Positions 42,591-54,240 of a stretch of DNA of 64,000 nt are shown piece by piece. The stretch comes from Takakia lepidozioides. Taxonomy: Eukaryota > Streptophyta > Takakiopsida > Takakiales > Takakiaceae. Under the pieces are notes generated by a model, which saw nothing but the letters and a program-made list of their open reading frames with translations, searched no databases and was not told the DNA's origin. The stretch is from contig CM060732.1 in NCBI GenBank assembly GCA_030704615.1, forward strand, positions 66,011,053-66,075,052, written 5' to 3'. The position numbers and the translations under genes are program-made. How positions within the stretch are numbered: position 1 is the first letter of the stretch; the number at the start of each line of letters is the position of its first letter.

Positions 42591-43831
42591 ATGGCTTCCT
42601 CTGAAATGGAGTTCTTCTCTGACGACAAACCAGTGCCGTTCTCCAAGGAAGCCCTCGATAATGGATTCGCACTTGTCCTTGAACATGTCTTGGCTACGAT
42701 GTTTGAGCTTCAGAATGGCTCCATTTTTTTGGAAAAAGAGGTGTACGATTTGGAAGGGAAGTTGTTGAAATACTCTTAAAACCGTGATGAGACGGCTCAT
42801 ATCAGCCAGTGGAGAGTGCGCCCTGGTCGATACAGAGTACTTGGAGAGCCTCGGCGGAAGTCCCTTGGATCATATGTGACGCCCGGGATTGCTGCTTCAG
42901 TCGTTGAAGACAAGAAGGAGGTGGTGGTGAAAAAAGAGCAGACGTCCTTCACTCCAATCGTTGAGCTTTCGGATTCGTCCGATGATGACTTAAGTGAAAT
43001 TCCAAATCCAGGCCTTCATATTGTAGTTGGGCAAGCGGATGAAGATTTCATTTGTAGTGTCATTCCAAAACTGCGGGCGATGGGAGGAATGGCAGGTTTC
43101 AAAAGTGAGTTGCGAGGAATTCATTGGGAATCTTTGAAGCAAGTGCATGTGAAGTTCCTGCCAGAGACTTTTGATGGCGATATCCTATTCGAGCTGCCTC
43201 CTCCTCCGCGAGTTGGAGGTGTCACAATCATGATGCATGGAATGGACAAAAAACACGACGGGCACCCGTGTTGCAGAACAAAAACATCCAATATTCAAAA
43301 TGATGACAAGCTTGTTTTCAGGAGAACAGTTTGCATAGACACCTTAGGTGTGATAATTTGAATTGCAGACACTTTCTTCAGTCTGGGGTTCACAATCAAA
43401 GCGAGTGGGAGGGTCTGGCGGAAAATCCATTCAAGCCTGGGACTGCCCCTCCACCGCCAAACACTTTCGTTTGCAAATTCTGCAAACTTGTGCCATCCTG
43501 CCTGGCGCTATGCGGAGCAAGAATGTACTATGTTGTCCACCGTTTGAAAACAATGACAAGAGCTCGTGTGCATTTCGGTTTCCATAACCATCCTGTCTCG
43601 AAGTGGGATTACAGGGAGAGTGTTGAGACAGTATCGAGGTTCATTAAACAGGAGTACGAGATAAACCCATCCGCAACAACATCTGCAATTGCTCTTGGCG
43701 TAAGCAAGTCCTTCTTGGAAAGCCATATTTTGAGTGAAGGGGATTCTGTGGGGACTAAACTTGACGGTGCCGCATTGGACCTGGTCATGGATCATTTCTT
43801 CACTTTGAGTTCACCTAATATTCGGCATTAG
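42591..43831 (+). pseudogene. Unrecognised gene relic with a Cys/His-rich zinc-finger-like region
   Basis: Three successive frames look like one protein. 42591-42779 gives MASSEMEFFSDDKPVPFSKE... to a TAA. 42816-43361 is acidic with a Ser/Asp patch (IVELSDSSDDDLSEIPNPG) and ends near RRTVCI. The next frame from about 43331 carries Cys/His pairs (RCDNLNCRHF, VCKFCKLVPSCLALCGARM) followed by RARVHFGFHNHPVSKWDYRE and ends SSPNIRH at 43831. A one-base loss near 43343 separates the last two. The Cys/His spacing followed by a histidine-rich HFGFHNHP block recalls the DNA-binding zinc regions that precede Mutator-like catalytic domains, but no catalytic domain follows. I cannot name the family. Confidence 0.5.
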
Positions 43832-44400
43832 ATCAATGCATTGAGAATGGGCTCTGGGATCAGAGGCTACATAGACAACATTTTGGAATTGAAACGACTG
43901 AGCAAGTACGACTCTAGATGTGAAATGTAGAAATGTAGACTCTAGATGTGAAATGACCATGCTATGAAATGTCCAATTTGCAACATTGGCATGGAAATTC
44001 AATTCAAATCAATTCGTTTGCAACATCGTCGGCGGTGCAATGATATGGCGTCCCTTATCCCTCCATTATGCTTCCAACTATACTGAGTGAGCTCTGAGTG
44101 GCAACTTTTATAAGCACATGCATCATTGCACCATTCGAAGTCTACATGTCTTCCTGTCGCTATGCACTGCAATCATCTTTTGAAGATGATCCTAACCCTC
44201 ATTGTTATTTGGGGAGGGACTCTGGTCTTCTCGTGGCAGCCTCTATGGTGCACACTTTGTGAGGATATTTTCTCGTCCTCGTAATTGTAAAAGTGAAAGA
44301 AACATTTGTAATTGCACAATGTTGGATGCTACAATCGTAGGCCTCATGGTAGTCTTGATTGTATTCAGCCAAGGATTCCCTGCATTAATCCCACGGTCAT
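43832..44400. other. Spacer, no gene seen
   Basis: Contains a short tandem repeat, TCTAGATGTGAAATG, twice at about 43913-43955. No other feature is recognised. Confidence 0.4.
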
Positions 44401-44419
44401 AGGACCATCCTCGGTTATA

Positions 44420-44590
44420 GGCGACGCATGTTAGTGCTGACGTGGCTGATGACGGCACAGTGCCATGTCATCATTTGCCGCCACATCAACCTGCTGATAT
44501 GACGCTCACGCCACATCAGCGTGGGTGCAGGCTCACGCCACGTCAGCTGGCGTGAGCGTACGCTCGCGCGCTCACGCCATTGCGTCGTTG
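44420..44590. repeat. Cluster of inverted repeats around CACGTCAGC words
   Basis: A perfect hairpin, GCTCACGCCA - 7-base loop CGTCAGC - TGGCGTGAGC, spans 44531-44557. Around it are more GCTGACGTGGC, CTCACGCCACATCAGCGTG and GCGCTCACGCCA words in both orientations, and an imperfect palindrome GATGACGGCAC/GCCATGTCATC at 44449-44473. The cluster is G+C-rich in AT-rich surroundings. Confidence 0.7.
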
Positions 44591-44646
44591 CTACTTGTTC
44601 ATGTCCAATGCTCTTCAATAAATTCCGCAACCATATCACTTCCTTG

Positions 44647-46070
44647 TTAGCTTGTGTTGCCGCCATGTACCTCCGCTTCAGTACTTGATAAAGCAATTGT
44701 CGTTTGACGCTTGCTGCTCCAGCTTATACTAGCATTTCCGACTTGAAAAACATAACTAGTAGTCGACTTCCTACTATCTGTATCACTCGCCCAGTCTGAG
44801 TCACAAAATCCCTTCAACGATATAGTGTTTTCTTCCATATCCAAAGGAATACTAATTGGTTTATATTGACTCATTCTAAACTTATGCAAAATAGTTTCCA
44901 CATATTTTTTTCTGGCTTAAGTACATAGCTTGCTTCTCCCTATCTCGAGCCACACGAATGCCCAAAAAATAGTGAAACTTCTTCTTATTTGAGTTAAATG
45001 TATTTTTACCAGCAAACAATATTGCAATACTCTCAGAGGTTGTACCAATCCCTAAATCATTTCGCCTCATTTCCTCTTGCTACAGAATACCAGTTACCTC
45101 TCTAGAGTAAGACCCTGCTATCCACTAAGGGAAATCATGAGGCTTTCAAAAGACATGGTAGACTTCCTAATAAAGTGACTACCTGATCATCATCTGACAC
45201 GGGAGACCCTGCTCCTGCTAACTGATTACTAATAATCTAAAATTGTTGATATGTTCAGCTATATTGATTTCTGATTCTGACATTTTCAACCGAAGCAATC
45301 TCCTTCTCAAGTACAGTTTAGTAGTAACGTTTTTTGTTTCAAACACCGCTACCAATAGATCCCATGCATCTTTAGATGTAGCTGCCTTGCTAACATGCAG
45401 AAGCTGCGAGTGTTTGAGATTTAACATGATGGAGGCTAGTGCCTTTCCATCGTTCCTAGTCCACTCTTTGCAATTGACTGCGGCAATATCTGCTGCTGTT
45501 GGCTTTGCTTCGCTCCCATTTACCATAGAACATAGATCTCTATCTAACAAAAGAATCCGGATCTTCAACTTCCATATATGAAAGTTCTCTCCATCAAAGA
45601 TATTATGATACGGAGTTTGCTAGTTTTACCTGTAGCGGCCATTTTGAAATCTGATTGGACGTTCTTTCTAGTAACAACTATCGATCAGTCTAGTATAGTC
45701 TTCTTGCTTGTTGTCTAACAGGCTTTGATACCATGTAATCACCCTAGAAATAGAAGACAAGACGAAACATACATAGACACAGAAGGAGAGCTTTTCAAAG
45801 CAGTTGTAATGAATGTAGTTCTAGACAAGAATGTTCATAGTGTTCAGCCGACACAACTCTACACAGGTACAACTGATCATACATGTAACTACCTGAACTA
45901 TATGAACCACTTTCCCGATCGACATGGGGAAGGCAAAGCATCATATGTTGCTGCTCTGAGGCCGACTCTTGTATCTGGCCATAACAAATCCCTTTGCAAT
46001 GGCAACAACATAGGGCCCTCCTCTTCGGCGTCCCTTGAATTCGACAAGTCTGATATTAATTAGAAACATG
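44647..46070 (-). mobile_element. Ty1/copia retrotransposon remnant with large internal deletion
   Basis: On the minus strand: a probable 5' LTR end from 45734 rightward (outer limit unclear, perhaps about 46070), a primer site TGGTATCAAAGC at 45733-45722, and gag at 45568-45218 (GKALASIMLNLKHSQLLHV, AWDLLVAVFETKN, the UBN2-type copia gag). It then goes almost directly to the end of reverse transcriptase (FHYFLGIRVARDREKQAMYL, about 44990) and RNase H (FCDSDWASDTDSRKSTTSYV, SISWSSKRQTTIALSSTEAE, 44901-44647). Protease, integrase and most of RT are missing. A matching left LTR is not found. Confidence 0.85.
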
Positions 46071-48174
46071 TAAAAGTGGCGACCAAGACTAAACTAAGCT
46101 TCCATAGATAGTCTTTTTAGCTTCTATAGTCTTTTTCAATCCTCCCCTCTGATGATAGGGAGAGGTTTCTTCCATTTGTATTAGACACTATGTAGTCTCG
46201 TAGGCTGTTTACTGTCGTGCTCTCCTCCTTGGCATTTTGACCTAGATCCAGGGTCAGTCACTTGGGTTCTTCCCTGCTTCTTGAATCTTTGCATTTTCGG
46301 TCCTTACTATTCAAAGTGTTAGTACCACTCTTCGGATTTATCCGTCACGGTCTCGTGTGTTAGGGCCTTATGGCGGCCTTCGGGCCTATAAGGGTTTTAA
46401 CTTTTTTCCCTTCAATAATCTTAATAAAGCTCTCCAGGGCAACTTACTCCCTTTTACTAAAAAAAGGAAAAATAAAAAATAAAAAATAATCTTTGATTCT
46501 CTGCTAAGGTTTTCATTTTATTTTTATTTTTAACATTTCGGTTATTGCCTCCTTCAGCCCTATATGTCATCTCTTCATTGAGAAACCCGCCCAACATTGA
46601 AGTAAACCATCCAAACAAAAACATATTTAAGAATCAAATTTATCTGCAATCACTTCTTTTTTGGCAATGATCTTGGACTATTTATTTAACATGCATTACA
46701 TGAATTGGCAAGACATATCTTTCTTCTTACACTTATTCATTCAATCCACATTGCAACTCTTGTAATCTGATCTCTGAGAAAGACAATCATCAAGAAAATA
46801 CACGCAAAAGTGGTATGATTTTCGTAGAACATGGAGAATATGATAGTCTATACACACCCTGGGTACAAATATCATACCTTCAATGTTCTGCATCAGTTGG
46901 TTCAAATATCGAGCCAACAATTTTTTTTTTTGGCAGTAACCACATTCTCTTCCTTTGCACCAAAGTGGAATGTGGTCTATGATTAGGTGGTATCTCAAAA
47001 TTTTAAATGTGACGATTACTATGTTTGCCAGCAAATTGAGCCTAACCTTTATGAGTGGGCTGAGTTCCTCATCCCGTAAGCCTCGGCAATTGGCAATGGG
47101 ATGGTGATTCAATAAATTATATGATTACGTCGAGAATGTAATATAGTAAGTGGATATGATCAACTTGAGACTCAAGTATAAGGTTGAAAGGTTTCTCAAC
47201 AAATGGTTTGTTATAATTATATCGTATGTTCAATTAGAAAAACCTTGCATTCATGCTCTCTTAGGTCCTTAGATACATCTCTCCTAATTTGTTTTGAATC
47301 ATCCTAGCTCATAGCTCGTCTTCAACCATCCCAGCTTTGTAATATTGCTACATTGCGTTCAGTAGTGGCATCATGTACATAGTTCATGTAAAAGATGGTG
47401 GATGTTTTATGCCAAAATATTGTATAGCACAAATAGGTAAAATACTAGCTATGGATTTGTGTCAGGACTAGGGAAGTGATGGAGGGTGAAAGCAAGGATA
47501 ATAAGAAAGCATGAGATACACGGAGGCCCTGCCATTGTTTTACTGATGTGAAGTTTTATGAAATGATGTTACGGCTAATAATAATGTATCTTAATTTTGA
47601 AGTGATTATGAAGTGACGTTGCATTTTAAAATGAAACGTTGTGTGTTTGAGTATGACGTATATTTATAATGAATTATCATGGAACATAAAATGATTGATA
47701 AAGTCGGGAAGTTTGAAAGCTAAATAAATTGGTTTATGATCTGTCCAATATTCTTCAGTAGATCCACATTTGAATGGGGATATTGTTGCATCTGTCCAAA
47801 TATGATCTAATTGAAATTGGTAATCGGTTGTGTGTTCCGAGAATAGTAATTAAAAATTTGTGATTATGCATGTAATTTTGAAATTATATTTTTTCTGGAT
47901 TGTTTCCTAATATGTCAATGTTGAAATCCCCAATGAATGTTTGTCGGGCAATGACGTGGTATCTTAGATGTAATTCATGCAAGTGTAGTAGAAATAGTTG
48001 TAAAGGATTTTAGGGGGGATTACATATTGCAATTATATGAATTGTTATTCTGAATGAGGAATGTATACTCTTGTACATCTTGAGAAAATTGTCAGATGGG
48101 TTGCGGAGTACAGTTCAGAACGAAATCAAATGCGATAGCAAGCTAATTTTGTGTATAAAATTCAGAGACAACCA
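46071..48174. other. AT-rich spacer, no gene seen
   Basis: At 46359-46395 is an imperfect hairpin (GGGCCTTATGGCGGCC / GGCCTATAAGGG). AATAAAG follows at 46427 and an A-rich (AAATAAA)n-type tail at 46457-46490, which together resemble the 3' end of a retroposon. The rest has no recognisable coding or RNA feature. Confidence 0.4.
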
Positions 48175-48911
48175 TCAATCAATATAGACATCTGGATTTA
48201 CAAGTCCATAGTGCTGGTCGTCAAAAGAGCGTGGACCTCGTTTGTAATCGTCATGGAAGAAAATCTCCGTCACACCGTCAATCTCAGTTTCCATTGCCAT
48301 TAGCATAGTGCGCCATAGAGCCTCACACATGCGCAAGTTCATCCCATTTCGCAAACCCGATGCGTAGAATTTATTTGATTTTAACATTGCCAACAAGTAG
48401 CCTAAGAATGTGCCTATCAGTTGTTTTCTAGAACGCTGGTGAAGGTGATAGATGAACGCCCTCTCAAAAACATTAGAGGGTGTTAAACATACCCGATATT
48501 TAGCTCCGCATTACCATATAATGCGTACATTTATTTGCCCTCTTCCATGTCATGGGCTGTAACGTTGTGACCGAAAAACTTAAAATGTGGCTGACCAAGG
48601 TCTTTTAGACAGTAGCCTAACATACCTTTCCACGTATACAGACGGACCTGCCGTAGTTTTTTGCACATGACAATGTGTCCCGCCGATGGGCAAAGATCCC
48701 ATCCTAGAGAATCTTTTATAAGTTTGTTCACTTGGATGATGCTCGTAGTTACAATTCAAATGACCATCTAAAAATGCAAGTGGGACATGGTACCGCCGCG
48801 TTCCACCGCAAAAAACCCGGCAAGGCATTTTTCTTGGACAAACTTTTTTAACAATTCGACAAAGAGATCAAGTTGTATGTCGGATCCTCTGTCGCCTACA
48901 GTACAAGAGAC
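48175..48911 (-). pseudogene. HUH-endonuclease Rep-like gene, decayed
   Basis: One minus-strand frame runs from about 48906 to about 48531. It reads DLFVELLKKFVQEKCLAGFF, then AVERGGTMSHLHF (about 48809-48771). After TAG (48770-48768), MVI and TGA (48758-48756), it continues NKLIKDSLGWDLCP, RQVRLYTWKGMLGYCLKD, GQPHFKFFGHNVT to TAA 48533-48531. Compensating shifts follow, then FERAFIYHLHQRSRKQ and MNLRMCEALWRTM to 48175. HLH fits the HUH metal motif, and GYCLKD fits the single-Tyr YxxK motif of rolling-circle Rep proteins. Helitrons have two Tyr and a helicase, so a Replitron-like HUH transposon is the better guess. The stops are C-to-T steps from Gln, Arg and Gln codons. Ends of the element were not found. 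Confidence 0.6.
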
Positions 48912-51900
48912 CTCAAATAGTTTTGATGCACCTTTCTCTGTTGCCGGAAGTTAGGGTTCTGCTTCTGCTTCTGCTTTCATTACTTCCATCCTCGCCTACA
49001 CCGCCTATACGCGTACCGTCAGTTGCACTCCCTGCCTGGTCTGGTCCAGTGCTCGTCATACAGCTGCCTGCCCGCGCTAAAAATGGTAAGCGGCTAGGCG
49101 GATGCGTTCTAGGGGACCCCATCTAGAACGTTCTGGATTTTAGAAGTTTTCAGAACTATGTGCCCACATTGCGGCATGTGGCACCCGAGTGGGGCCCATG
49201 CCATTTACCACTTGGCCTAGAATGCACACTGCCACTTCTATTCGGACTATCGCTTAAGCGTCGGCTGACCTTTCGCCGATTTGATTATTTGTTTGGGGCA
49301 GATATTCTTGTATAAATGTTAAATGTTGATGATATGAATTCAGCTCCATTGTATATAAGATTCTGCGCTCAATAATTTGTGAAGTTTAAAGCGAAGAATA
49401 ACGACCTTCTTCATGTTCTTGATGCAGATATAAAATTTATGATGGATAAATTGTTGGATTTTTTCCAATATTTTGTGGGACAATATCGTCTCAAACGCTT
49501 GGTAGGATAGGTTATCGTGCATTTGGCAATGACCTTGGATGACCAACCTGGGATTACAACAAATGGTAATTCTATTCAAACTCATATTTGTCCTCGTCAG
49601 TGGTGTGTAACATGTGATAGAATCTTTGATTTGGATAGTGGCAGAACCTGTAACATAAACTTTGATTTGGACAGTGACATGTCATTAATATAAGTTTTTG
49701 TGTTTATTTGTGTTTTTCAAGATTGGATAAGGTTTTGAGACATCGAATGGGTACTATGCTCAAATTGAATTTACACCTAGGAATGAATTTGAAATCTTTT
49801 GAGGTAGGTTTGATATATTAATGTCTATAACATCCGAGTTAGATTATGTTTTTTTGGGAATATTTCCAAAGCTGCTACTCTTTAATTTACTCTAAATCTG
49901 ATCAAGGAAAATCCCATATATGTTCGAGCACATAGTACTCCAGTACATTCTTTGGTAGAAATAACTCAACTTCCACATATTTTTTATACTGGTTTTCAAT
50001 TGTGGAGTTCCAAAACAATTGGTTGTAATTTATGCATCTTAATCGCATTCAATCGGATTATGGGAATACTACCCATCTAGAATGAAGGGACCTAGCACTG
50101 CTTTTACCCTATTTTTATCCTATCCATGCGCACCCGGTAGACCTATTACGGTGCCCCCATTCTTGCAACCTTGCCCGTAAATTTGATCCTCTCTCTTTCT
50201 TGCATTTTTGTCACTTTTATTTCCGTCCATGGATCACTTGTTGGCTGGCTACAATGTGTCGCGTTGTTTCCACTTAACTTCCTCAGCCTTCTCTAATGGT
50301 CGGAGGGGTCGGTCTGCTACCACCAATGTCCATTCCAATCAATTGGTTTTGCATTCCAGGTTCAACACTGCTAACAAGATAGTAGTCGGTCAAATACCTC
50401 TCAGGTATGTGATCAATCGGCTTTCTTGGGATTAATGTGTTGGGGTTTTCAAGGTCCTACTTGTGTCTTATGTTGTCGAAGGGTTATTACTTGATCCTCA
50501 TCCTGGTAACATGTGGTATCCTGGACCACATTTGGTCGTTGACATTAGAGTGGATGGCTAGATTCTCAACATCAATGGCACTTTCTGTCATAGACAATGT
50601 AGCAAGAGCAGCACCATCAACCAGAGTAGCAACATCTACACGTCTGATGTTGTGGCACCCTTGGGCTAAGAAGTTGCCCGACTGCATCGTTGAGAGTTGT
50701 AGCAAACTCATCATTTGCGGATCCGAACACCGTGTTCAAACCGCCTATGTTGTTATTGTCGTAGTTGCAATAAATGAATGAAAATTTATAGCTATTGATG
50801 ATTGTGGACCAATTTGGATCTGAGTGAATATCGTTTATCTCATTGAGACACAATATGTGAGATGCTTGAACGTTGGGATCATTTATATCTTTGTAATGTT
50901 GCTTTAAAGATCGAGTGTTTAATGAGTGTATAATTAAGAAAGAACGTCATAATTATTTTGCATTTGTTTGGAGATTTTTCATTTCATTTGCAACTAACTT
51001 GTCCACATGAAAGTTTTCTGGTTCAAGTGGATTCAACAAAAACAAATGTTTTTTTTTACAGATTCTAGACAATGTTGTATATGTTAAGCCGTGTTTTGTT
51101 ACACCAAGGTGAGATCAAAAGCTAATCTATCAAGTATTAGCCTTTGTGCTTGATGTATTGTTCAAGCTGCTACGTATACGAGTAATAATGTGTTGAGAAT
51201 TGTGACCTATTTGAATTTCTTTTGCTTTGGTTGTTATTGGTATTCACTGACTACAAGACTCTTCTTCATATAGTGATGATAGATTATCTTCAGACTATTC
51301 TTGTTTTCTTATACGATCAGGGAGTCCCGCTTTTTATTCAACTCAGGAAATTAGTCTAAGACTAAATAGGCAACATAACTTCACAATGAGGTAGAGAGAT
51401 CGGAGGGCAGTTTTTATAACTGTAGAATCATGAGGAGGAGAGCAACCTCGTGAGTCCTGACCACCACCAAGGTTATCTTTCATTCAATGGTGTATAGAGC
51501 CACTAACTTACAGTGGGAAGCGGATAACTAGTGCCTGTACAAAGAAAGTAGGCGGTTAGTGCAGAGGACATTTGCGGGGCGCGAGGATCTCATTGGACAA
51601 AAAGTAGAGACTTTTTCTTCATCATATAGAAAAAATAGAGATTACGATTGAAGAGGATGCGCATGACCCATATTTTGGCAAGAAGTAGCTAGTGGTGCGT
51701 TGAACCAATAGACTGGATTCAAACATATCCATGATGTAACACCCTTGTAATTTTTAGGCGGACAACATATGAAGAAGATACAACAATATATTGTACATCC
51801 GTTTCTTTAGGATCAGTAGGCAATTCTTGCAGTCAAGAAATGTCCAAGCTGTCGAGGTTGAGTACAAATTTATTACATTGGTCCTAAAGCTACGGATCTG

Positions 51901-53689
51901 TGGTTGGCCCAAAGAATATTTATGAGGGTTCCAACCTAGTTGTAGATTCCAATTTAGGTGGGAATTCTTCTTGCTTTTGTTTTCTTGAGGCTCGGAGAGC
52001 TTTAAAGATAATTAATACAAATACTACTAGTAAAATTACTACATACATTTGTATGCCCTCTGTGAAACTATCATCGTCATGTTTGTCTCCCATTGCCGTA
52101 CACACCTGCAGAAAGATATCCTTGCTTAGGCTAGGGCGTTGTGGTGTGCTCCACAGCAGGTTTTACTACCAAATAAGACACATGATGCCTTGGTGTCTTT
52201 GGGCAATAATACTCCTGATCCAATTTGCGTTGGACAGTTGTGGGCGATACCTAAAAGAAGAACCCTCCCATAGATATCAAAAGCTTAACAAGGACATCCC
52301 AAATTGTCGGAATGTGTTAAAATCTGCCTGGCAAAATCATAAGAAGAAGACTCATACCATTTGTCAAATACAGCTTGCTTGCCGAACATCGTCAGAATAA
52401 CAATCGCAGCAATGGGTCGTGCCCAGGCAACAACAACGTCACTGGATCCTGGAGAAAAACATTATCTCCTGCAAATGGTTATGTCCAACGATCTTCGGTA
52501 CCAGAATTGGTTCAATTGTTCCCGATCTCTCCGTGGAATGCCAGCTTCAGATGCCATTTGCAAAGGTTGGCGAGAGAGAAAGGAGATATGGAGGGATAAA
52601 TACTATTTCTTTTGACACCCAAGAGACTTTCTCAACAGATAGAATTCATCGACACACTCCACAGTTACTCATTCACACTTGTGGAAATGAGGAACAAGTA
52701 TTTATCTAGCATTAGTTATTTATTTATTTAGATTTGTGGGCGTCCATGGTCAGAATCGACAATGGAATGGGCGGGGGAGATGACATTATGCCCGGTTCGC
52801 TGCCTGCCTCAAAAAACTCTCGCCCTGCAGGGTTGGCTACTTTTCTTTGCAGGCAGCTCATAGAGCAGAATGTCATTTGCTGGCCCATTCCATAATACAA
52901 CAAAGATTCTGAAAAACGGAGAAAAATGAAAAATGAAAAATGAAAAAAAAAAAAAAAAAAAAAAAAAACAAGAAGAAAACTAGAGAAGTTTTGTTTCATT
53001 TTGGATGATATATCCAATATTAACCTTGAAAATCTTATAATATTTGCAATACTAGCTCTATCGAAGGTGCTCTGCACACTAAAGATATATATCAAATGGA
53101 TAATTCTCAAACCATTAGTTAGTTTAACGTATCTGATGGTCTTCAAAATTTCAAAATGTTTTGGATATAATGTCACTATTTACATCGCTGTAAGAAAATT
53201 GTTAAAGATGAAGATAGTGACAATATATCCTTGTTTGTAACTATCATCCACTGAGCAAGCGATTGTTCAAAGCCGTATATGTGCACTATTGCCAACCTCT
53301 ACATGTGGCTTTGAACCCATGACCACCTTAGGCAGCCTTGTGGCCTCACCATTGGGCCATCATTCTCATTAGGCTGAGGACCATGAGTGTGCACCTTTGT
53401 CTACCAAGTTCCTCAAAATCTATAAAACCCTAGTTTTGTTAGCATACTCTGCTATATATATAAAGGATCACCATTTTTTTTAGTCTTTTCCCAACGAATC
53501 AAAGTTGCTGTTCAATTCCTTAGGAGGAAAAAAAAGCCAAAAAGGAAAAAAACCGCAACAACAATGTTAAAAACATGTATTTTTACTTAAGTTTTAAAAC
53601 AAGTCCTTATTATTTAAAGTTTTGCCGTTCAATCATATGAAACCTGACCTCTTTAATGGTTACTAGGGTAGCCTGTGCCGGTCCAAGTG
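48912..53689. other. AT-rich region, no gene seen
   Basis: 4.8 kb without a recognisable domain on either strand. The longer open frames (51900-52400 plus, 52724-53176 minus) are short, lack family motifs, and include one created by the poly-A/poly-T run. An uninterrupted A run is at 52943-52968, preceded by GAAAAAT repeats. It may be old retroelement debris, but I cannot identify any. Confidence 0.45.
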
Positions 53690-54240
53690 TCCAAGTGCAA
53701 TCCCCTATGTATCCAACTCTGTCTCGTATGTTGAGGCCCATGTGTGAAGAATTTGCTATTTCTCACGAATTGCTAGTGCAATCTCTAGTGTCATTCCAAC
53801 GCTTACTAATTTTGTAATTTAGTTGAATTGTCAGCGACCAAAATTGTTCCTATTTCTATAGTTTTCGACCCCTAGGTCCAAATTTTGTGAAACCAAGTCG
53901 GTGCACCCCTACTCATGGAGGGTTTTCCAACGGTACCAAGCACCAGGGCTATCTAAACCCAAGTGCAACCTCGAGTGTCCTTCCAACAAATGATTTTGTA
54001 ATTTATGAATTTTCAGCGACCAAACTTGTCTATAATTGGATAAGTCTCAGGCCAATCATTGTTGGAGGAAAGCCCACTTTGCTGTTTTTCCCGAATTTCC
54101 AGCAACCAAAAATACTTGAAATTCCACATCCCCCACACTGCGGGTCCAAAAATCATAAGACCAAGCCGGTGCACCCCTCCTCACCGAGGGCTTTCCAATG
54201 GTACCAAGCACTAGGTCTGGGCCCGCGGTTTGGGACATCT
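53690..54240. repeat. Degenerate interspersed/tandem repeat
   Basis: Two kinds of word alternate. GGTGCACCCCTnCTCA..GAGGG and CCAAnGGTACCAAGCAC recur at about 53901 and 54169. CnAGTGTCnTTCCAAC with TTTTGTAATTTA..AATT and TCAGCGACCAAA recur at about 53786 and 53971. They form at least two diverged units of 180-270 bp. Confidence 0.5.

Noticed and set aside
48175-48911. Helitron Rep-helicase
   Set aside because: Only a single-Tyr YxxK-type motif is seen, with no two-Tyr motif and no helicase in the surrounding sequence.
48923-49126. Small secreted protein (hydrophobic Leu-rich start)
   Set aside because: The Leu run comes from a CTTCTGCTTCTGCTT simple repeat; no homology, no splice or context support.
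52724-53176. Minus-strand frame with a Phe-rich membrane-like segment
   Set aside because: The Phe run is the complement of the A run at 52943-52968, so it is compositional.
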